From the NCBI GenBank assembly GCA_964017125.1, contig OZ024914.1:21324282-21388281 (forward strand): 64,000 nt of DNA, read 5' to 3'. The stretch comes from Flabesymbios commensalis. Its lineage: Eukaryota; Annelida; Polychaeta; Terebellida; Flabelligeridae. The notes beneath the pieces were generated by a model. It did no database searches. It was not told where the DNA came from and worked only from the letters and a program-made list of their open reading frames with translations. Each line of letters starts with the position of its first letter. Within the stretch, counting starts at the first letter, position 1. Shown here piece by piece: positions 23,501 through 35,261 of this stretch. The translations under genes were made by a program, and so were the position numbers.

Positions 23501-25234
23501 TAGATTTGATCAGTATTACATATGTAAAGTGATCAAAACAATGATTTGAATTGACTAATGAAAAAGAACCAAACGCAAACACAACCCACTGAGATTAATC
23601 GCTGCCTGACTGATCATACAATCCAAAGTTTTAAAATAGCTTACATGGTAGCTTTATCTCTTGCAGATACATCCAGTGTAACAAAAAACATTTTCGTTTG
23701 TTGCTCAAAGTTATTAGCAAATGCACATTTACAATTTTTTTTAATATATTTTGTGATTTGCTGTAGAAAAAATGATCGCGTAGATTGGCAGCAGAACAAT
23801 CTACAACATATCACCCATATACTGTTGTTGGGCGCCTATGTCTGGTTCTGCAATGTTACGTTTTGACCAGCCAATGCTACTTTACATGTTAACGAAATAC
23901 ATCTTCTAATGGTGGCGGTAGCTTAAAGAAATCTGCTATGTATCTGAAAAAAATTCAAATGCCGCAATATCTACCTCTTTGCTACAAAGAAACCCCCATT
24001 TTTGTGTCTGTAAAGGATGCCAGGTATTGTTGTATCACATAACTTGAAATGTGAATAAATTATTGCATAGCTCTGGGTTGTGAAGAGCAAATGAGATGCA
24101 ATTTCATGTATTGATAAAAACTCTTTCAACACCGTCACACAAGTCCATGTGATTTCAAAATTACATGATTATCTACTTCTTTCTTGGTGGAGTGTAATTC
24201 TCTATTACTATTCCTTTTCGATTATTGAATCTATCCCCAAGTCACATATTCCATTTCCTTTGCTTCGCATTACCCTGATCATAACCTCTCTTCATCTTGG
24301 CACAACGTCTCACTTAAAACAAATAAAGCTATGTACACTGAAATAGACAAAAAATATCTGTAGATTGTTAACATCAACTTGTGTATCTGTTTACACGAGC
24401 TTTTGTAGATATTGTGATCTTGTATTATGTCTCTGTACTGAAAACTTCAGACTGAGAAGAAACAAAAATTCATGGGAAAATAACCGGTATCTCATATGAG
24501 GTAATGTCGATATTTGTTGACTGCATTTTCGATATGGTCTGTATGAAACAATCACCGACGATTTCCATACATTGCATCCAGTACACAGATTGGCTGCAGT
24601 ATTGTAATTTTATTTTAGCAAGTCAGTACTGTGTGATATAATTTTTTGTATAATCTTTGAGATCGCTCGCAAGAGTAGATTTTGCCGACAGAAGTCTGCA
24701 TGATACGTACGTACCATCGTCATTTAATAATGGTTATGAATGAAGGGATTATTTCCTATATATCTGTTTGGAAAGACAATATTAACAGCAACCCTACCAG
24801 CAGGAATTTGTGTCATTCAAAGCAATGCCACAACTTCCACAATTTTGTCTAGTTTCAGGTATGGATCTTTACTTAAAGATCAGATTTTTATGATGTTTTC
24901 AACTTCCCAACCTTGGTCTTATAATAATTCATTTACCGCATTTGTGTGTCACTGAGCAATTAAATGCTGAAAAGCATTGGCATATCGCTCGGCTCTGCTA
25001 ACTTCGAGTCAAGATAGTCGCCAGAGCAACAATAGTAAGCGGGTAACTCCATGCATCCGAAGGTTTGATCTAATTTGAAACTCTCTATCCCGGACCGATG
25101 ATATGCATTAATACTGTTTCTAAGTCTCCTATACCCACTTTGTGTATGTACCTTTTCTTTTGTGCCTACATTCAAACAATTTAGTCACATTATTTGTAAA
25201 TACCTAAATTTCTTTCTAAATATGCCGCACGTTA
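23501..25234. other. Unassigned insertion inside the right arm
   Basis: No gene or repeat family was recognised. Open frames of 60-100 codons (for example 23558-23866, 24740-24955) have no motif support. Confidence 0.4.
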
Positions 25235-25515
25235 GGCCTATTTAAAAGTTGAATTTGACCTTGACCTACACATAAACAACCTAAATATGGCCTAAGTCAA
25301 TAAAATATTGTTGCCATAACGGATTTGGCATACAGAAAACAATTAGAATCGATGCTTCACACCTTAAATTTGAACAAACCGTTCAAAAGTTATACAAGTC
25401 AAGACATTAGTGGCGGCCATCTTGGATTTTCGCTTTTTGTGCATTTCCTGCAAAATATTTGCAAGGTTGTCTACCTGGGATGTGTTCGTGGGTATATTAA
25501 GAGATGGTTTCCACT

Positions 25516-25892
25516 GGCCAACCTTTTACAGCAGCCCATGTCCCTCAAACCCTTCTGGCTCCCTGGGTATATGCCACGCTGCCTCATGCTGTCTACGTTG
25601 TATGTACACCATCTCGCCGTGTCTCTGCGGTGTCCGCTACCCAAATGTGTCAATTTCTGAACCGCGTATGAAAAGGACGTGGATCGGAGTATTTTTCATT
25701 CTTCCCTGTTGACCTTCCCCAAGTTCCTTCTGCTCCGTTACTCTTCTGTTGCTCCATCATGGTCTTCAAAGGCAGTTGCGGAGGGCTTGGCAGCAGCTGC
25801 TGCAGTTGGCAGAGCATCGACAAATTACTACTGTGAAACTTGGTCTCGTGGCAAAAGAGAAGAAAAAAACAAAAAAGAAGCTGCAAAGAAGC
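25516..25892. other. Fragment related to the CpG-rich element at 12.6 kb
   Basis: GTACACCATCTCGCCGTGTC/TCTGCGG at about 25611-25637 is the inverted counterpart of 12687-12715. Downstream (25690-25890) is a serine/lysine-coding-looking stretch without recognisable domains. It could be part of a decayed DNA transposon. Confidence 0.4.
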
Positions 25893-26080
25893 AGATATAA
25901 AGACGAAATTCACGATTTCTTATTTCGGACATGCATGTCCAAAGTAAGAAATACGCGAATTTTGTCTTTTTATCTCGCTTAACTGGTATATAATGCGCAA
26001 CACAAAAATTAAAAAAACCTACGCAGTTCTAATCTATATTTACATCATATGGTCAAATTGGGAAGCCCAAAAAAATACTT
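25893..26080. mobile_element. Palindromic MITE (AAGACGAAATT type), copy 1
   Basis: AGATATAAAGACGAAATTC is mirrored by GAATTTTGTCTTTTTATCT around the perfect palindrome GGACATGCATGTCC (25927-25940). GTATATAATGCGCAACACA and ACATCATATGGTCAAATTGG follow. A fuller copy lies at 45955-46262 and a half copy at 42605-42688. Confidence 0.75.
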
Positions 26081-26514
26081 GATTGTCGCTTAATATATTA
26101 AGTATGTTCACGAGAATACTGTGGAGCATATAATGTTTACTGGCGCGCAGTACACTTTTATCACCTACATGGTGGCGAGAGAACCAGAGCCCTTTTATTT
26201 AAGCTGTTTAAAACTCTTCTTTTGCCAATTTCGCATTTATGCAAAAACCACCTTCCTTTACCAAATTCGCATTTATGTGAGATCCACATGTGTACATGCA
26301 TTAATTGCAATTGAGATATTTCATTACATGCGTGGTTGAGGATGCCAGTCATTTCGACACAGTGCAATTTCGACAAAGTGCCATTTCAACACAGAAGAGA
26401 CACAGAAACACTCCAAAAAGTAATTCATTTCGACACACTTTTTCACAAATGCATATTTGTGTTTATTTATGGGGTTTCATTGCATAGACTTGTCTTAGTT
26501 GATTTAAAAATTCC
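26081..26514. other. Unassigned sequence before the satellite
   Basis: Short internal repeats occur (CAATTTCGACA, CCATTTCAACACA, TTCATTTCGACACA at 26350-26440; CTTTTGCCAATTTCGCATTTATG, partially repeated at about 26218-26280). No gene. Confidence 0.4.
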
Positions 26515-27830
26515 ATAAACTAATTTGCATAAATTATCATAAATTAACATAATTATAGCTAAAATGTGCATATGCCAGGTCGAAAACATATAAAATGCTC
26601 TAACTTTTCGTCAAAATTACTCACATAGGTGTTTTTAGTGTCTTTACCCAGGTTTTTTACCCCATGGAAAGCGTTTCACTACATTTCGATATTCACAGAT
26701 CAACCCAATTTGCATAAATAAGCATAAATTAACATAATTAAAACCAAAAAATATTAAATGTTTTAACTTTTCAACCAAGTCACCCACAGAGCTGTTTCTT
26801 GGTGGCTATACCCAGGCTTTTCACCCCATGGGAGTTGTTTCACTAACTTGTGATGCCCACGGATCAACCTAATTTGCATAAGTTAACATTAATTAACATA
26901 ATTAAAGTAAAACAACTATAAAATGTTATAACTTTTCGACAAAATCACGCACAGATATGTTTTTGGTGACTATACCCAAGTTTTTCACCCCATGGAAGTC
27001 GTTTCCATTTTAAAGTCCATGGATTAACCTCATTTGCATAAAAAATCATAAATTAGCCTAATTAAGGAGCACAAACTAACACATGCTAGAACTTTTCAAC
27101 CACGTCGCCCACAGAGGTGTTTTTGTTGTCTATACCCATGTTTTTTACTTCATGGAAGTCGTTTCACTAATTTTTGGTGTCTACTGATCGACATCATTTG
27201 TATAAATAAGCATAAATTAGCATAATTAAAGACAAAAAGCTATAAAATGTTGTAATTTTTTTACAAAATTAGCCACATTTGCATAAATTAGCGTAAATTA
27301 TTATAACTGAAGCCAAAATATAATAAAATGCTCTAACTTTTCAAACAAGTCACCCACAAAGGTGTTTTTGTTGTCTATTATCAGGTTTTTCACGCCATTT
27401 AAGTATTTTACTAACTTTTGTAGTGCATAGATCAACCGAATTTGCATAAATTAACATAAATTAGCATAATTGAAGACAAAAAGCTATAAAATGTTCTCAA
27501 TTTGTAAAGCAAAAAACCTATTAAATGCTCAAACTTTTTAACCAAATCACCCACAGAGGTGTTTTGGTGTCTATACTCAGGTTCTTTATCCCATGGTTGT
27601 CGTTACACTAACTTTTGAAGTGTACAGATGCACCATAATTTGCATAAATTAATATAAATTAACATATTTAAAGTAAAAAAACTATGAAGTGTTTTAACTT
27701 TTCAACAAAATCACCCACAGAGATGTTTTTGATGTCTATGGCCAGGTTTTTCACCGAATGGAAGTCGTTTCACTAACTTTAAAGACCTCAGATCAACCTT
27801 ATTTGCATAACTTAACATAATTAAAGCCAA
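26515..27830 (+). repeat. ~165-bp tandem satellite carrying an octamer-like motif
   Basis: Units begin with AATTTGCATAAATTA-like text at about 26520, 26708, 26870, 27032, 27196 (TTTGTATAA variant), 27278, 27439, 27638 and 27800. They share AACTTTTC(A/G)AC, CACCCACAGA, GTGTTTTT, ACCCAGGTTTTTCACCCCATGG and TCGTTTCACTAACTTT. One unit is shortened. It abuts the left arm of fold-back B. The motif ATTTGCAT is retained in most units. Homogenisation is imperfect, so the array is not recent. Confidence 0.9.
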
Positions 27831-30520
27831 AAAAATAAAGGTCAGACGACCTAAAGGTCATTTCCGGGGTCTTAAAGGTCATGACCCTAAAAACATACGG
27901 GTATTTTTTAAAACGTTTGTATTTCATGGTAATATAGTCGTGTAATATAGAACATTCTAGGAATATTGGCACGAAATAGTCCAAATTCATTCAAATATTC
28001 TGAAGTTTTAAAGGTCATTTCCGGTCTCTTGAAGGTCATAACCCTAAAAACACATATAGTCCATAGGCCAGAATTGGTCGTCGTGCGACCCCCCCCCCCC
28101 CCCACATACTCACCCACATCAACTTTTTGTTAATCTTTGATATGTCCAAAACATGAAATGAAATGTTACCAGTAAAAAAATAAGGACGAAATATTTATTT
28201 TGAAAGGTTATGTGGGGGTACCCCCAAACCTAAAATTAGGGGTTAGTGTTACGCAAAGGTCTGTCGTTGCAGTTGCAGCTGACCAAGCTACACATGCAAT
28301 ATACCATATAAAAGATAATTAAATATCCGTTCTACTGATGCAGTGGGTTAAGCATTTTTTTTAATACAAATAATCAAAATCGACAAAAAAACAAACAAGT
28401 AAACATGGTCAATGGAAACGACTTAATAAAACATAATTATTGGCCATATATATATTTGACCTATGCTTTCTAAACCCAGATGTGTATATCCTTAAAACTG
28501 AGTGGTATTTAGATTTGTACATTGCACATTGCATATATATTTTTAAACGAAAGAATATTGCAGACTTTTTTGAAAATGTGTGTATTAATCCCGGGTTCAA
28601 ATATGAAACATTGAACTTTGCTCTGCAATTAAGACTATATTTTTTGTCCAGCTTGTTTTTACATAATTGTTGTTTGCTGACTTCGAATCTGTCGGATAAA
28701 AGCAAAACAAAAAATGGCCGCCAAAACCACATCTTTTCTATATTTTTGTTACAAATTATTGCACGATTTCTGGTTTCTGCATGATTTTGAGTTGATAAAT
28801 TTATGTCTCATGTTTTTCGATTAAAATGACCTTCATTTGACTTTCAAATTCAAAATGGTTACCGCCAACAGACAAATAAAAGTGTTTTTTTTATACACGT
28901 GAACTATAATATCATAAACAACATTTGTTCATTGGAAATCTAAAAAGTAGGCTACGTATTACGGTAGATTATGTGTTTAAGTACAGTAATTCTAACTTGC
29001 TTTGATGTGCTTAGTATTGAGAATGACATCATTATTTTAATAGCAAATATGCAAAATGACGTCCATCTGAGATTTTACGAGAAACTATAGGTCAGACGAT
29101 GAACAATAAACGCCAGAAATGCTTGTTTCGGCCCCCAAGTCGCACAAAATCAATAAATTGAGCAATTCCGAGCCATAAATTGAAAAAAAGAGGTTTAATT
29201 TACATTTTGATAGCCATTTTGTTGCTTGTTCATATGAATGTAAATTTCGCGGCATTTCGGTTTTTTTCTTTTAAATTTACTCGTCAGTAACGTTTAGTAC
29301 TAATCCACTATGTTACCACAAAAAATCATGTTATTGTCAACATGTTTAGCAGCATACTTTTAGTAACAGTAAATACATACAAAACGGCGGATGTTTCGAA
29401 TCTAAAGGTTAAATGAAGGTCATTTCCTTCCAAAGACACAAGAAAAAAATTAACAATTAAAAATATTGCAGAAACCATATCTGCGACAAACTATAAAAAA
29501 TATGGGGTTTTCTTAACATTATGGTGGCTATTTTGTGTTTTGCTAATTTGAAGGTAAAGGTCTCCAAATATAAAACGTTAACTGGCAGATTCACATTCAG
29601 CACACGCAAATTATGTAAAAACAAGTGACTATAAAAGTATAGGCCTACACTAAAACCCCGAACAAAGTTGCATGTTTCAGATTTCAACCCAGGCTAACTA
29701 GACTTATTCTCATAAAAGGCTGCGGCATTCTTTCATTGAAACAATATGTATGATATTTATAAATATAAATAACACACATTTTAAAGCATACACATATCTG
29801 GGTACAGAAAACATAGGCCAGATAAGGATATGTCCAATAACTACCATTTAATAGGTTGTTTTTAATGACCATGTTGACTAGTTTGTTTTGCTGTTAATTC
29901 TGATTATTTTATAATAAAAACATGTTTGAGCGTATGTGGAGAGACTACTATTTACTCTACTGCAATGGGTTATGTATTAGCATATATATTATAAGAACGG
30001 GAATTTAATTATCTGTTATATGGTATAGTGCATGTGCAGATTGGTAATCAGAACAACAACGACAGACGCTTACGTAACCCTACCCCCTAATTTCAGACAG
30101 GTTTCGGGGTACCCCCATAAAAGCGGTCAAAATATAAAGTTCGTCCCTTTTTTTACTGGTAACATCATTTCATGTTTTGGACATATCAAAGCTTTAAAAA
30201 AGTTGGTGGGGGTGAGTAAGTAGGGGGAGGGGGTGCATGGTGACCGATCCATGAACTAATATGTATATTTGAAAACTTTGCAATAGTTGACCTTAAAATG
30301 ACCTTAGAAGGGTTTTTTTTAATTTGATGATATTTCCAGAGCAATTTCGGTCATTTTGATGTATTACAAGACTAGTAAGACATGTGTTTACTAAAAATAA
30401 CAAAATAAATAAATGAGATCTAGGGGCTATGACATCTGGGATTCGAAAAATGACCTTAAGGTGACCTAAAAAAAATGTCACTTTATTTTTTTGGAATCGG
30501 CATAAATTTCTGAACAAGAA
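27831..30520. mobile_element. Fold-back element B with ~1-kb arms
   Basis: The left arm (27831-28870) is mirrored by the right arm (29370-30520). Matches include GTTACCAGTAAAAAAATAAGG/CTTTTTTTACTGGTAAC, CATGAAATGAAATGTTACC/GGTAACATCATTTCATG, GGGGGTACCCC in both arms, TGTCGTTGCAG/AACAACGACAGACG, AAACAAGTAAACATGGTCA/TGACCATGTTGACTAGTTTG, GGTCATTTCCGG/AAATGACCTTAAGG and AATGACCTTCATTTGA/AAATGAAGGTCATTTCC. The spacer is about 500 bp. There is no coding capacity. It shares the phrase GACCTTAAAATGACCTTA plus GGGTTTTTTTT with fold-back A, which suggests a common ancestor. A third arm copy lies near 56.8 kb. Confidence 0.82.
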
Positions 30521-31555
30521 AAACGTAGGTGACAAGAATTAACACGAGATTCCCACGGAATTACATAAGACCCTACACTACACATAGCTATAACCTGTAT
30601 TGTGCCCAGGGGCTACTTCAGGGGTTCTCTTTAAAAAAAAAAGTCGGTTTCTGCGGGTAGTTTTATCAGGGGGGGTGTCGGTAAAGGGAACGGTTCAGCT
30701 ATTTTGGCTCTCATTTAATCTTGAATTATATTCATATCCGTGTTTGTAATTCCCTGATTTTAAATAAACATACATCTAAAATGAACTCGGATCTCCTTGG
30801 ACCATCGGCGGGCGGTTACACAATGCTTGGCGCCGTTAGTAACAGTATCAGTGGCTAGTTGAGCATGTCGCACCATTTCAAGCCTACAGGCTTGGTAGAA
30901 GCAGGCTTGGTAGTTATCATATGAATAATATAACATCAGCGATATGATGTTTTATCACACGATTTGGAAAAACATAATAGTAGTGTTGTAATGTTTTATT
31001 ACACGATTTAAATAGATAAAATGTGTATAAGGGAACATCGTGCTACTGTTGTTATGTTTTATTGTTCGCTTCAAAAAGGTTGTTATTTCGTGTTATGATG
31101 CTTTATTACACGATTTGAATAAACATGGTATTATGCTAAATCATTTATAAATTATATTAGCGTAATGGATTCAAAGGTGTTGCATAACTATTTTTATATG
31201 CTGACACGGATCACTGTCATTATCGATAGTTAACCGACAGGGCTGATTGACAGACGTGTTCAAACTCTAATTGGTGAAAATCCATTCCCTCCTCACAGGG
31301 CCTTGTCAGTGTGATTGACAGGTCTCGTATGATCTCGTGTCGAGAGTGATATTTCCTGAGATTTGACAAGCCCACATTTAGGCCTATCCTCAAAATGGTG
31401 ACGTCATTATCTCTATAATATACTATTTTCATTTTTTTATAGGCATTAATCATGTTAATCTATGTGATTAAGTTGACTTTTTTGTGGGTATTTGGACCCC
31501 TGGAATGAGATATAATTTGATAACATCTTTGCCATAAAGATATCTTCCCAATGTC
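30521..31555. other. Unassigned; repeats of TGTTTTAT-ACACGATTT
   Basis: Four loose repeats at 30950-31120 read GATGTTTTATCACACGATTT, AATGTTTTATTACACGATTT, TATGTTTTATTGTTCGCTTC and GATGCTTTATTACACGATTT, spaced about 50 bp apart. No gene. Confidence 0.6.
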
Positions 31556-31559
31556 AAAA

Positions 31560-32035
31560 ATCATGTAGGCGCGGCTTTGTCACACTTTTGTGTACACACA
31601 CCGTCTCTGGTTGTAGGCAGACCATCACATCGTGTAGGCATTCAGTCTGGACGTGCGGTAAGCGTACACACACCATTTCCAAACGTCGCCATCGTGTCAG
31701 ACCGTCTCCATTCGTCGGTTTCCGTGAGTGAGCGTCCGTAAGTGTAGACACACCGTAGGAAGGGTACATGAGTGTACACGAGCCATACGTGGCGTACTCA
31801 CAAAGTGTGCATTTTGCGTGTGCCACCTACGTACGTGTGCAGTCATCAACGATACAGACGCTCACAGACGATTTCTACGGTATGCATACACCATTTTTCG
31901 TCTGTCTGGGTTTGCAGGCACACCGCTCGGATTAAAACACGAAGTTGGAGACGGTCTAACGCGGTTTGCTAATTTCGAGTGTTCTGGTCAAACCGCTGGC
32001 AGCGTGTCAATCTGCGTCTCAGTGTGACTGTAGTT
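31560..32035. mobile_element. CpG-rich non-autonomous element (GTCACAC ends)
   Basis: The body begins TTTGTCACACTTTTGTGTAC and ends TCTCAGTGTGACTGTAG, giving short GTCACAC/GTGTGAC inverted ends over about 470 bp. It is rich in CG words (GTCGCCATCGTG, CATTCGTCGGTTTCCG, GACGGTCTAACGCGG). It resembles 12430-12860 in ends and composition. Open frames inside are by-products. Confidence 0.55.
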
Positions 32036-32059
32036 TTACTGGTGTACAGTCTCAGACAG

Positions 32060-32225
32060 CACGAAACACTGACCCAATATAGGTTTTACGTTGATCAATC
32101 GTCTGCGACGCAGGCCCACTATTAAGGAAACATTGGGCGGTTGTAGACCTGTAGGATTAACATTGTAGGATTGACAATGCTGGATCGATGTATTTCAACC
32201 ATCTACGACGCTGGCACAGCATAAA
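32060..32225. mobile_element. Diverged CCAGCAAACACA-type MITE pieces
   Basis: ACCCAATATAGGTTTTACGT, TCGTCTGCGACGCAGG, then CAACATTGGGCGG-like sequence and ATCTACGACGCTGGCACAGC are typical of the centres of this family. Two decayed copies may lie in tandem. Confidence 0.45.
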
Positions 32226-32982
32226 ATCAACATTGACCATGTGTCTAGAATGATTTTTTCACGTTATCATATAATACAATTATACTGTGATAGTCAATAC
32301 ACATGATACATGTACAGATGCAGGCCTATATCTCACCAGACAACACTGACAGGAGCACATAATGTCAGTCCTAAATATCTACAGGATGTCAGACCAAATT
32401 GGACACGAAATATAACATTTTAGATGTAATGATGTAGTCAACCCCTCTCTGGTCCACCCCACCCTCCCTCTCTGAAACTTGTAAAAATAAGCTGTTACTT
32501 TCATGAACATACAGTAGTCATGTGCCTGACCATGTAGTTTAGAATGTCCAGGACACCATTTATGTTAGGTATCGCCTTATTAGCTAGATAGAAAATCAAG
32601 TCAAATTCATTGATATTTCTACAAAACACATTCTACATTGTAATCTATCAGAGCCACTAGCTGACTCTGCTGAATGAGAATGGAATAGGTCTATTGGTGT
32701 GTTGATTTCGCTGTCATAGTTTTTATGCCACTAAAGCTAGCAGGTTGGCTATAAATGACATCATTCCTTAAGGGTCTGCGTTTTACCCTACAGCTCAAAC
32801 TAGAATGTAACTACTGACTGACTAAGTGGATGCACTACTCCTTGAACCTGTTGAAAGCCAAATTCAATTTCTTATCTCTGCGGCTATTGTTGGACGTGCA
32901 GCTCAAGTTATAACGTATTACTGACTGTCTATATGAATGTGCTCCAATATGAAAGGGGGTACTTATGTTACACTTTTTACAG
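32226..32982. other. Unassigned upstream region of the candidate gene
   Basis: No repeat family was recognised. TTACACTTTTTACAG followed by GTGAATG at 32970-32989 looks like a splice acceptor, so an untranslated exon could begin at about 32983. I saw no convincing TATA box or initiator. Confidence 0.4.
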
Positions 32983-33076
32983 GTGAATGACTCTCTTCTC
33001 TGCTGAGAATCCGGTTATCCTGGACAGCTGATACGTCCTCCTGACATCATCTCCGGGTACATCTGTAGCAGCAGGG

Positions 33077-34015
33077 ATGCTGGCAGTGATGGGAGAGAGC
33101 ATCTACTCCATTCTCATCTTCATATCTCTCACGTCGTCTGGTGAGTAGCAAACTCTTTATCATCGGCTACAGTGTCCTCCACAAACCAATTATTGCGTCC
33201 GGAGCTGTCACCATACCGTTCTGCAAAGTCAGAATACAGTAACTGCTTACAGGGGCGGATCCAAGATTTTTAGAAATTTAGGGTGTACAAGGCCTTAATT
33301 AACATGGAACGATAACTTTTTAAAAACTACATTTTGGGATAGTCCGACGCCTACGATATATCGTAACTTGAACGAGAATACCGAGACTGAGTATTACGTG
33401 AGTATGGGAGCAGGCATTTTTTTTCAAATTATCATTCAAACCAGAAATGGCTGGGTTTAAAATAACGTCAGGAGTCATAACTATTCTCTAGCGAAGATAT
33501 CACCTTGTTTAAAATCTTCTTCTTTTAACTTTGTAACTAAAATTTTCTAGAGATAATTGTAAATTGTGAGACAAGTATTTATGTGTCGTAAGTAGGATCC
33601 TTACTTTGTTCAAAGTGACGTGACTAAATAGGAATCCACTTTTCTGAAAATACACTCGACTACCATAGAATACAAATGATGAAGAGATGACAGCGATGCT
33701 TCAGATTTGTCATTTAAGATCAATTGAAATGCTGCAATCACCAAGATGTGTCTATAATATGAGATCACAATTGACATGATTAACGTTTTTACACAATTAT
33801 CTTACTGAGGTTGCTTCCAGTTGAAAATAAAACGACTATAATTGTTGTATATTCTGGGAATTTGATATTTTGGAAACGAGTTACTCGTAGTAACAAGTTC
33901 GAAAAGAGTTGTATCGACAATCATTATAACGTAAGTCGTTTCCATGACATACGAACGTCGTCCCACGGCATAATAAATCTTTCCTACGATTTATATAACT
34001 ACTTCCCACAACATG
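33077..34015 (+). CDS. Candidate secreted or receptor protein, first two coding exons (33077-33140, 33821-34015)
   Basis: Exon 1 opens with ATG at 33077 and encodes MLAVMGESIYSILIFISLTS, a plausible signal peptide, ending at a strong donor (CTG|GTGAGT, 33141). An acceptor (TTGCTTCCAG, 33811-33820) opens a 195-bp exon ending at CATG|GTAAGT (34016). Both junctions are phase 1 and the joined frame has no stop. Phase-1 symmetric exons after a signal-peptide exon are typical of modular extracellular proteins. The second exon has three N-glycosylation sequons (NKT, NVS, NLS) and one cysteine. I do not recognise the domain. An internal GTAAGT at 33931 is an alternative donor. No later exon was found before the LINE at 35.3 kb. 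It could still be chance; there is no homology support. Confidence 0.4.
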
Positions 34016-35261
34016 GTAAGTAATGCTCCCATTCTCCACACATAGATGTCGCTCAGGTCAACCCCGCTCTCTCTCTGTAACCACACGCCATGTTTCAACA
34101 AAAACTGCTCATTTTGAGCAGTTTTGTTGATATAACAACTGTAGGCTTATAAACACGCTTGAGTGTCCTCAATATATATGGCAAATATAAAATACCACTA
34201 CTCCGCCACATATGAGTTTCTATTCACATAGAAATAGAAAACATTCAATGGACTACTTTTTCTGCCTACGCGCTGCTGTGAGAAGGTCCATGTTTACGTT
34301 TTTCTGACAGAATTTACAATCGGCTTCAAAACACTGGCAAATATAAATTACTGAATGACATGCGAACTGTGCTGGTTCAATTTATCCACTACTAAACAGA
34401 ATAAATAACCCTTACCTGTAGCAAACTCTAAGATCAAATTAATTATTGAAAAAAGGATAAGTAATGAGTCGAAGTGAACACCAAAATAGTTCCGTGGTTA
34501 TAGGAATGGTTATAAAATCACGTGGTAACGCTCACTAACGGCTGATAAATCTGGTCAATCGCCATGCGTGCATACGGCGAAATGAGGGTGTGGTATCAGA
34601 GATATAATCTCTGAGGTCAGAATGTAATGCTCCCACAACATATGAACTGGTCCCCACGTCTTAAGCATGTTAAAGCAGCTCAATATTATGACATGGAAAT
34701 GTTGAAAAGGAAATGTATATCAAGTTATATAGCCTATTACTGAACTTATTTATATGTGAATGTATATGTATATGTGTACTATGTGCATTATACAACACTT
34801 TATACCACAAATACCAACCGTCTCAGACCATGGAATCCAGGGTACTTTAAAGCCACCGACGTTAATTGGCGTGTGGGATCGGGGGATTTCCTGCAGCACC
34901 GATGGCATAAATCAACAAGACCTTCATTTTGCCAAACCTGAATTAGTTTCATTCACTTAAACTTCGAGTGGGTGAAATTTTAATTCCCTAATTTACCGGG
35001 TAAAGAGCTAAAGGAGTTTTGTGAGGTGCAAAGGGGAAATGATTAATATCAGTGGTTAATATAGTGTTCACTACTCAACGGAAAATGAACCAGGTTGGCG
35101 TGACGCTTTAATCACCTTTTAATAGGCCCGATTATTAGCAAGCGGTGAATCCATTTAACTTAGAACAGCATAAACCCTTTATATCAACCATCATAATGTT
35201 GTAAGTTACAAAAATAATTAAAAAAAGTAGTTTGATTCAAATTACATTCAGCTGACGATCA
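34016..35261. other. Putative intron or intergenic DNA, nothing recognised
   Basis: No exon-like frame with splice sites or repeat family was identified. TTTTGAGCAG...CTGCTC-type inverted text at about 34107-34127 (AAAACTGCTC/GAGCAGTTTT) makes a small hairpin. Confidence 0.4.

Larger units (their letters stand above)
16600..25515. mobile_element. Long diverged fold-back structure A with minisatellite core
   Basis: Three blocks on the left reappear inverted and in mirror order on the right: 16600-16860 with 25235-25510, 17445-17780 with 23040-23360, and 17800-18130 with 22600-22930. Matched phrases include GTTTGGGCTCC(C/T)ATAGC, TTTTACTGG(A/G)GTACC, ATTGACCTCGAAAGGTCAAA and GCATTTTATGATTAAAGCAT. 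By eye roughly two thirds to three quarters of bases match, so it is old. The centre holds a palindromic-unit minisatellite in two orientations. No transposase is visible. Sea-urchin TU and Drosophila FB fold-back elements are the closest published architecture I know. Inversion of a duplicated host segment is the alternative. Confidence 0.7.
22600..25515 (-). repeat. Right arm of fold-back A, with insertions
   Basis: Homologous blocks lie at 22600-22930, 23040-23360 and 25235-25510. Between the last two lies 1.9 kb absent from the left arm (23361-25234). GACCTT half sites occur at 22677-22705, 23070-23095 and 25257-25268. GGCGGCCATCTTGG lies at 25413. Confidence 0.7.

Noticed and set aside
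31554-32027. Overlapping plus and minus frames of 90-99 codons
   Set aside because: Same cause: a CpG-rich element with few stop codons on either strand.
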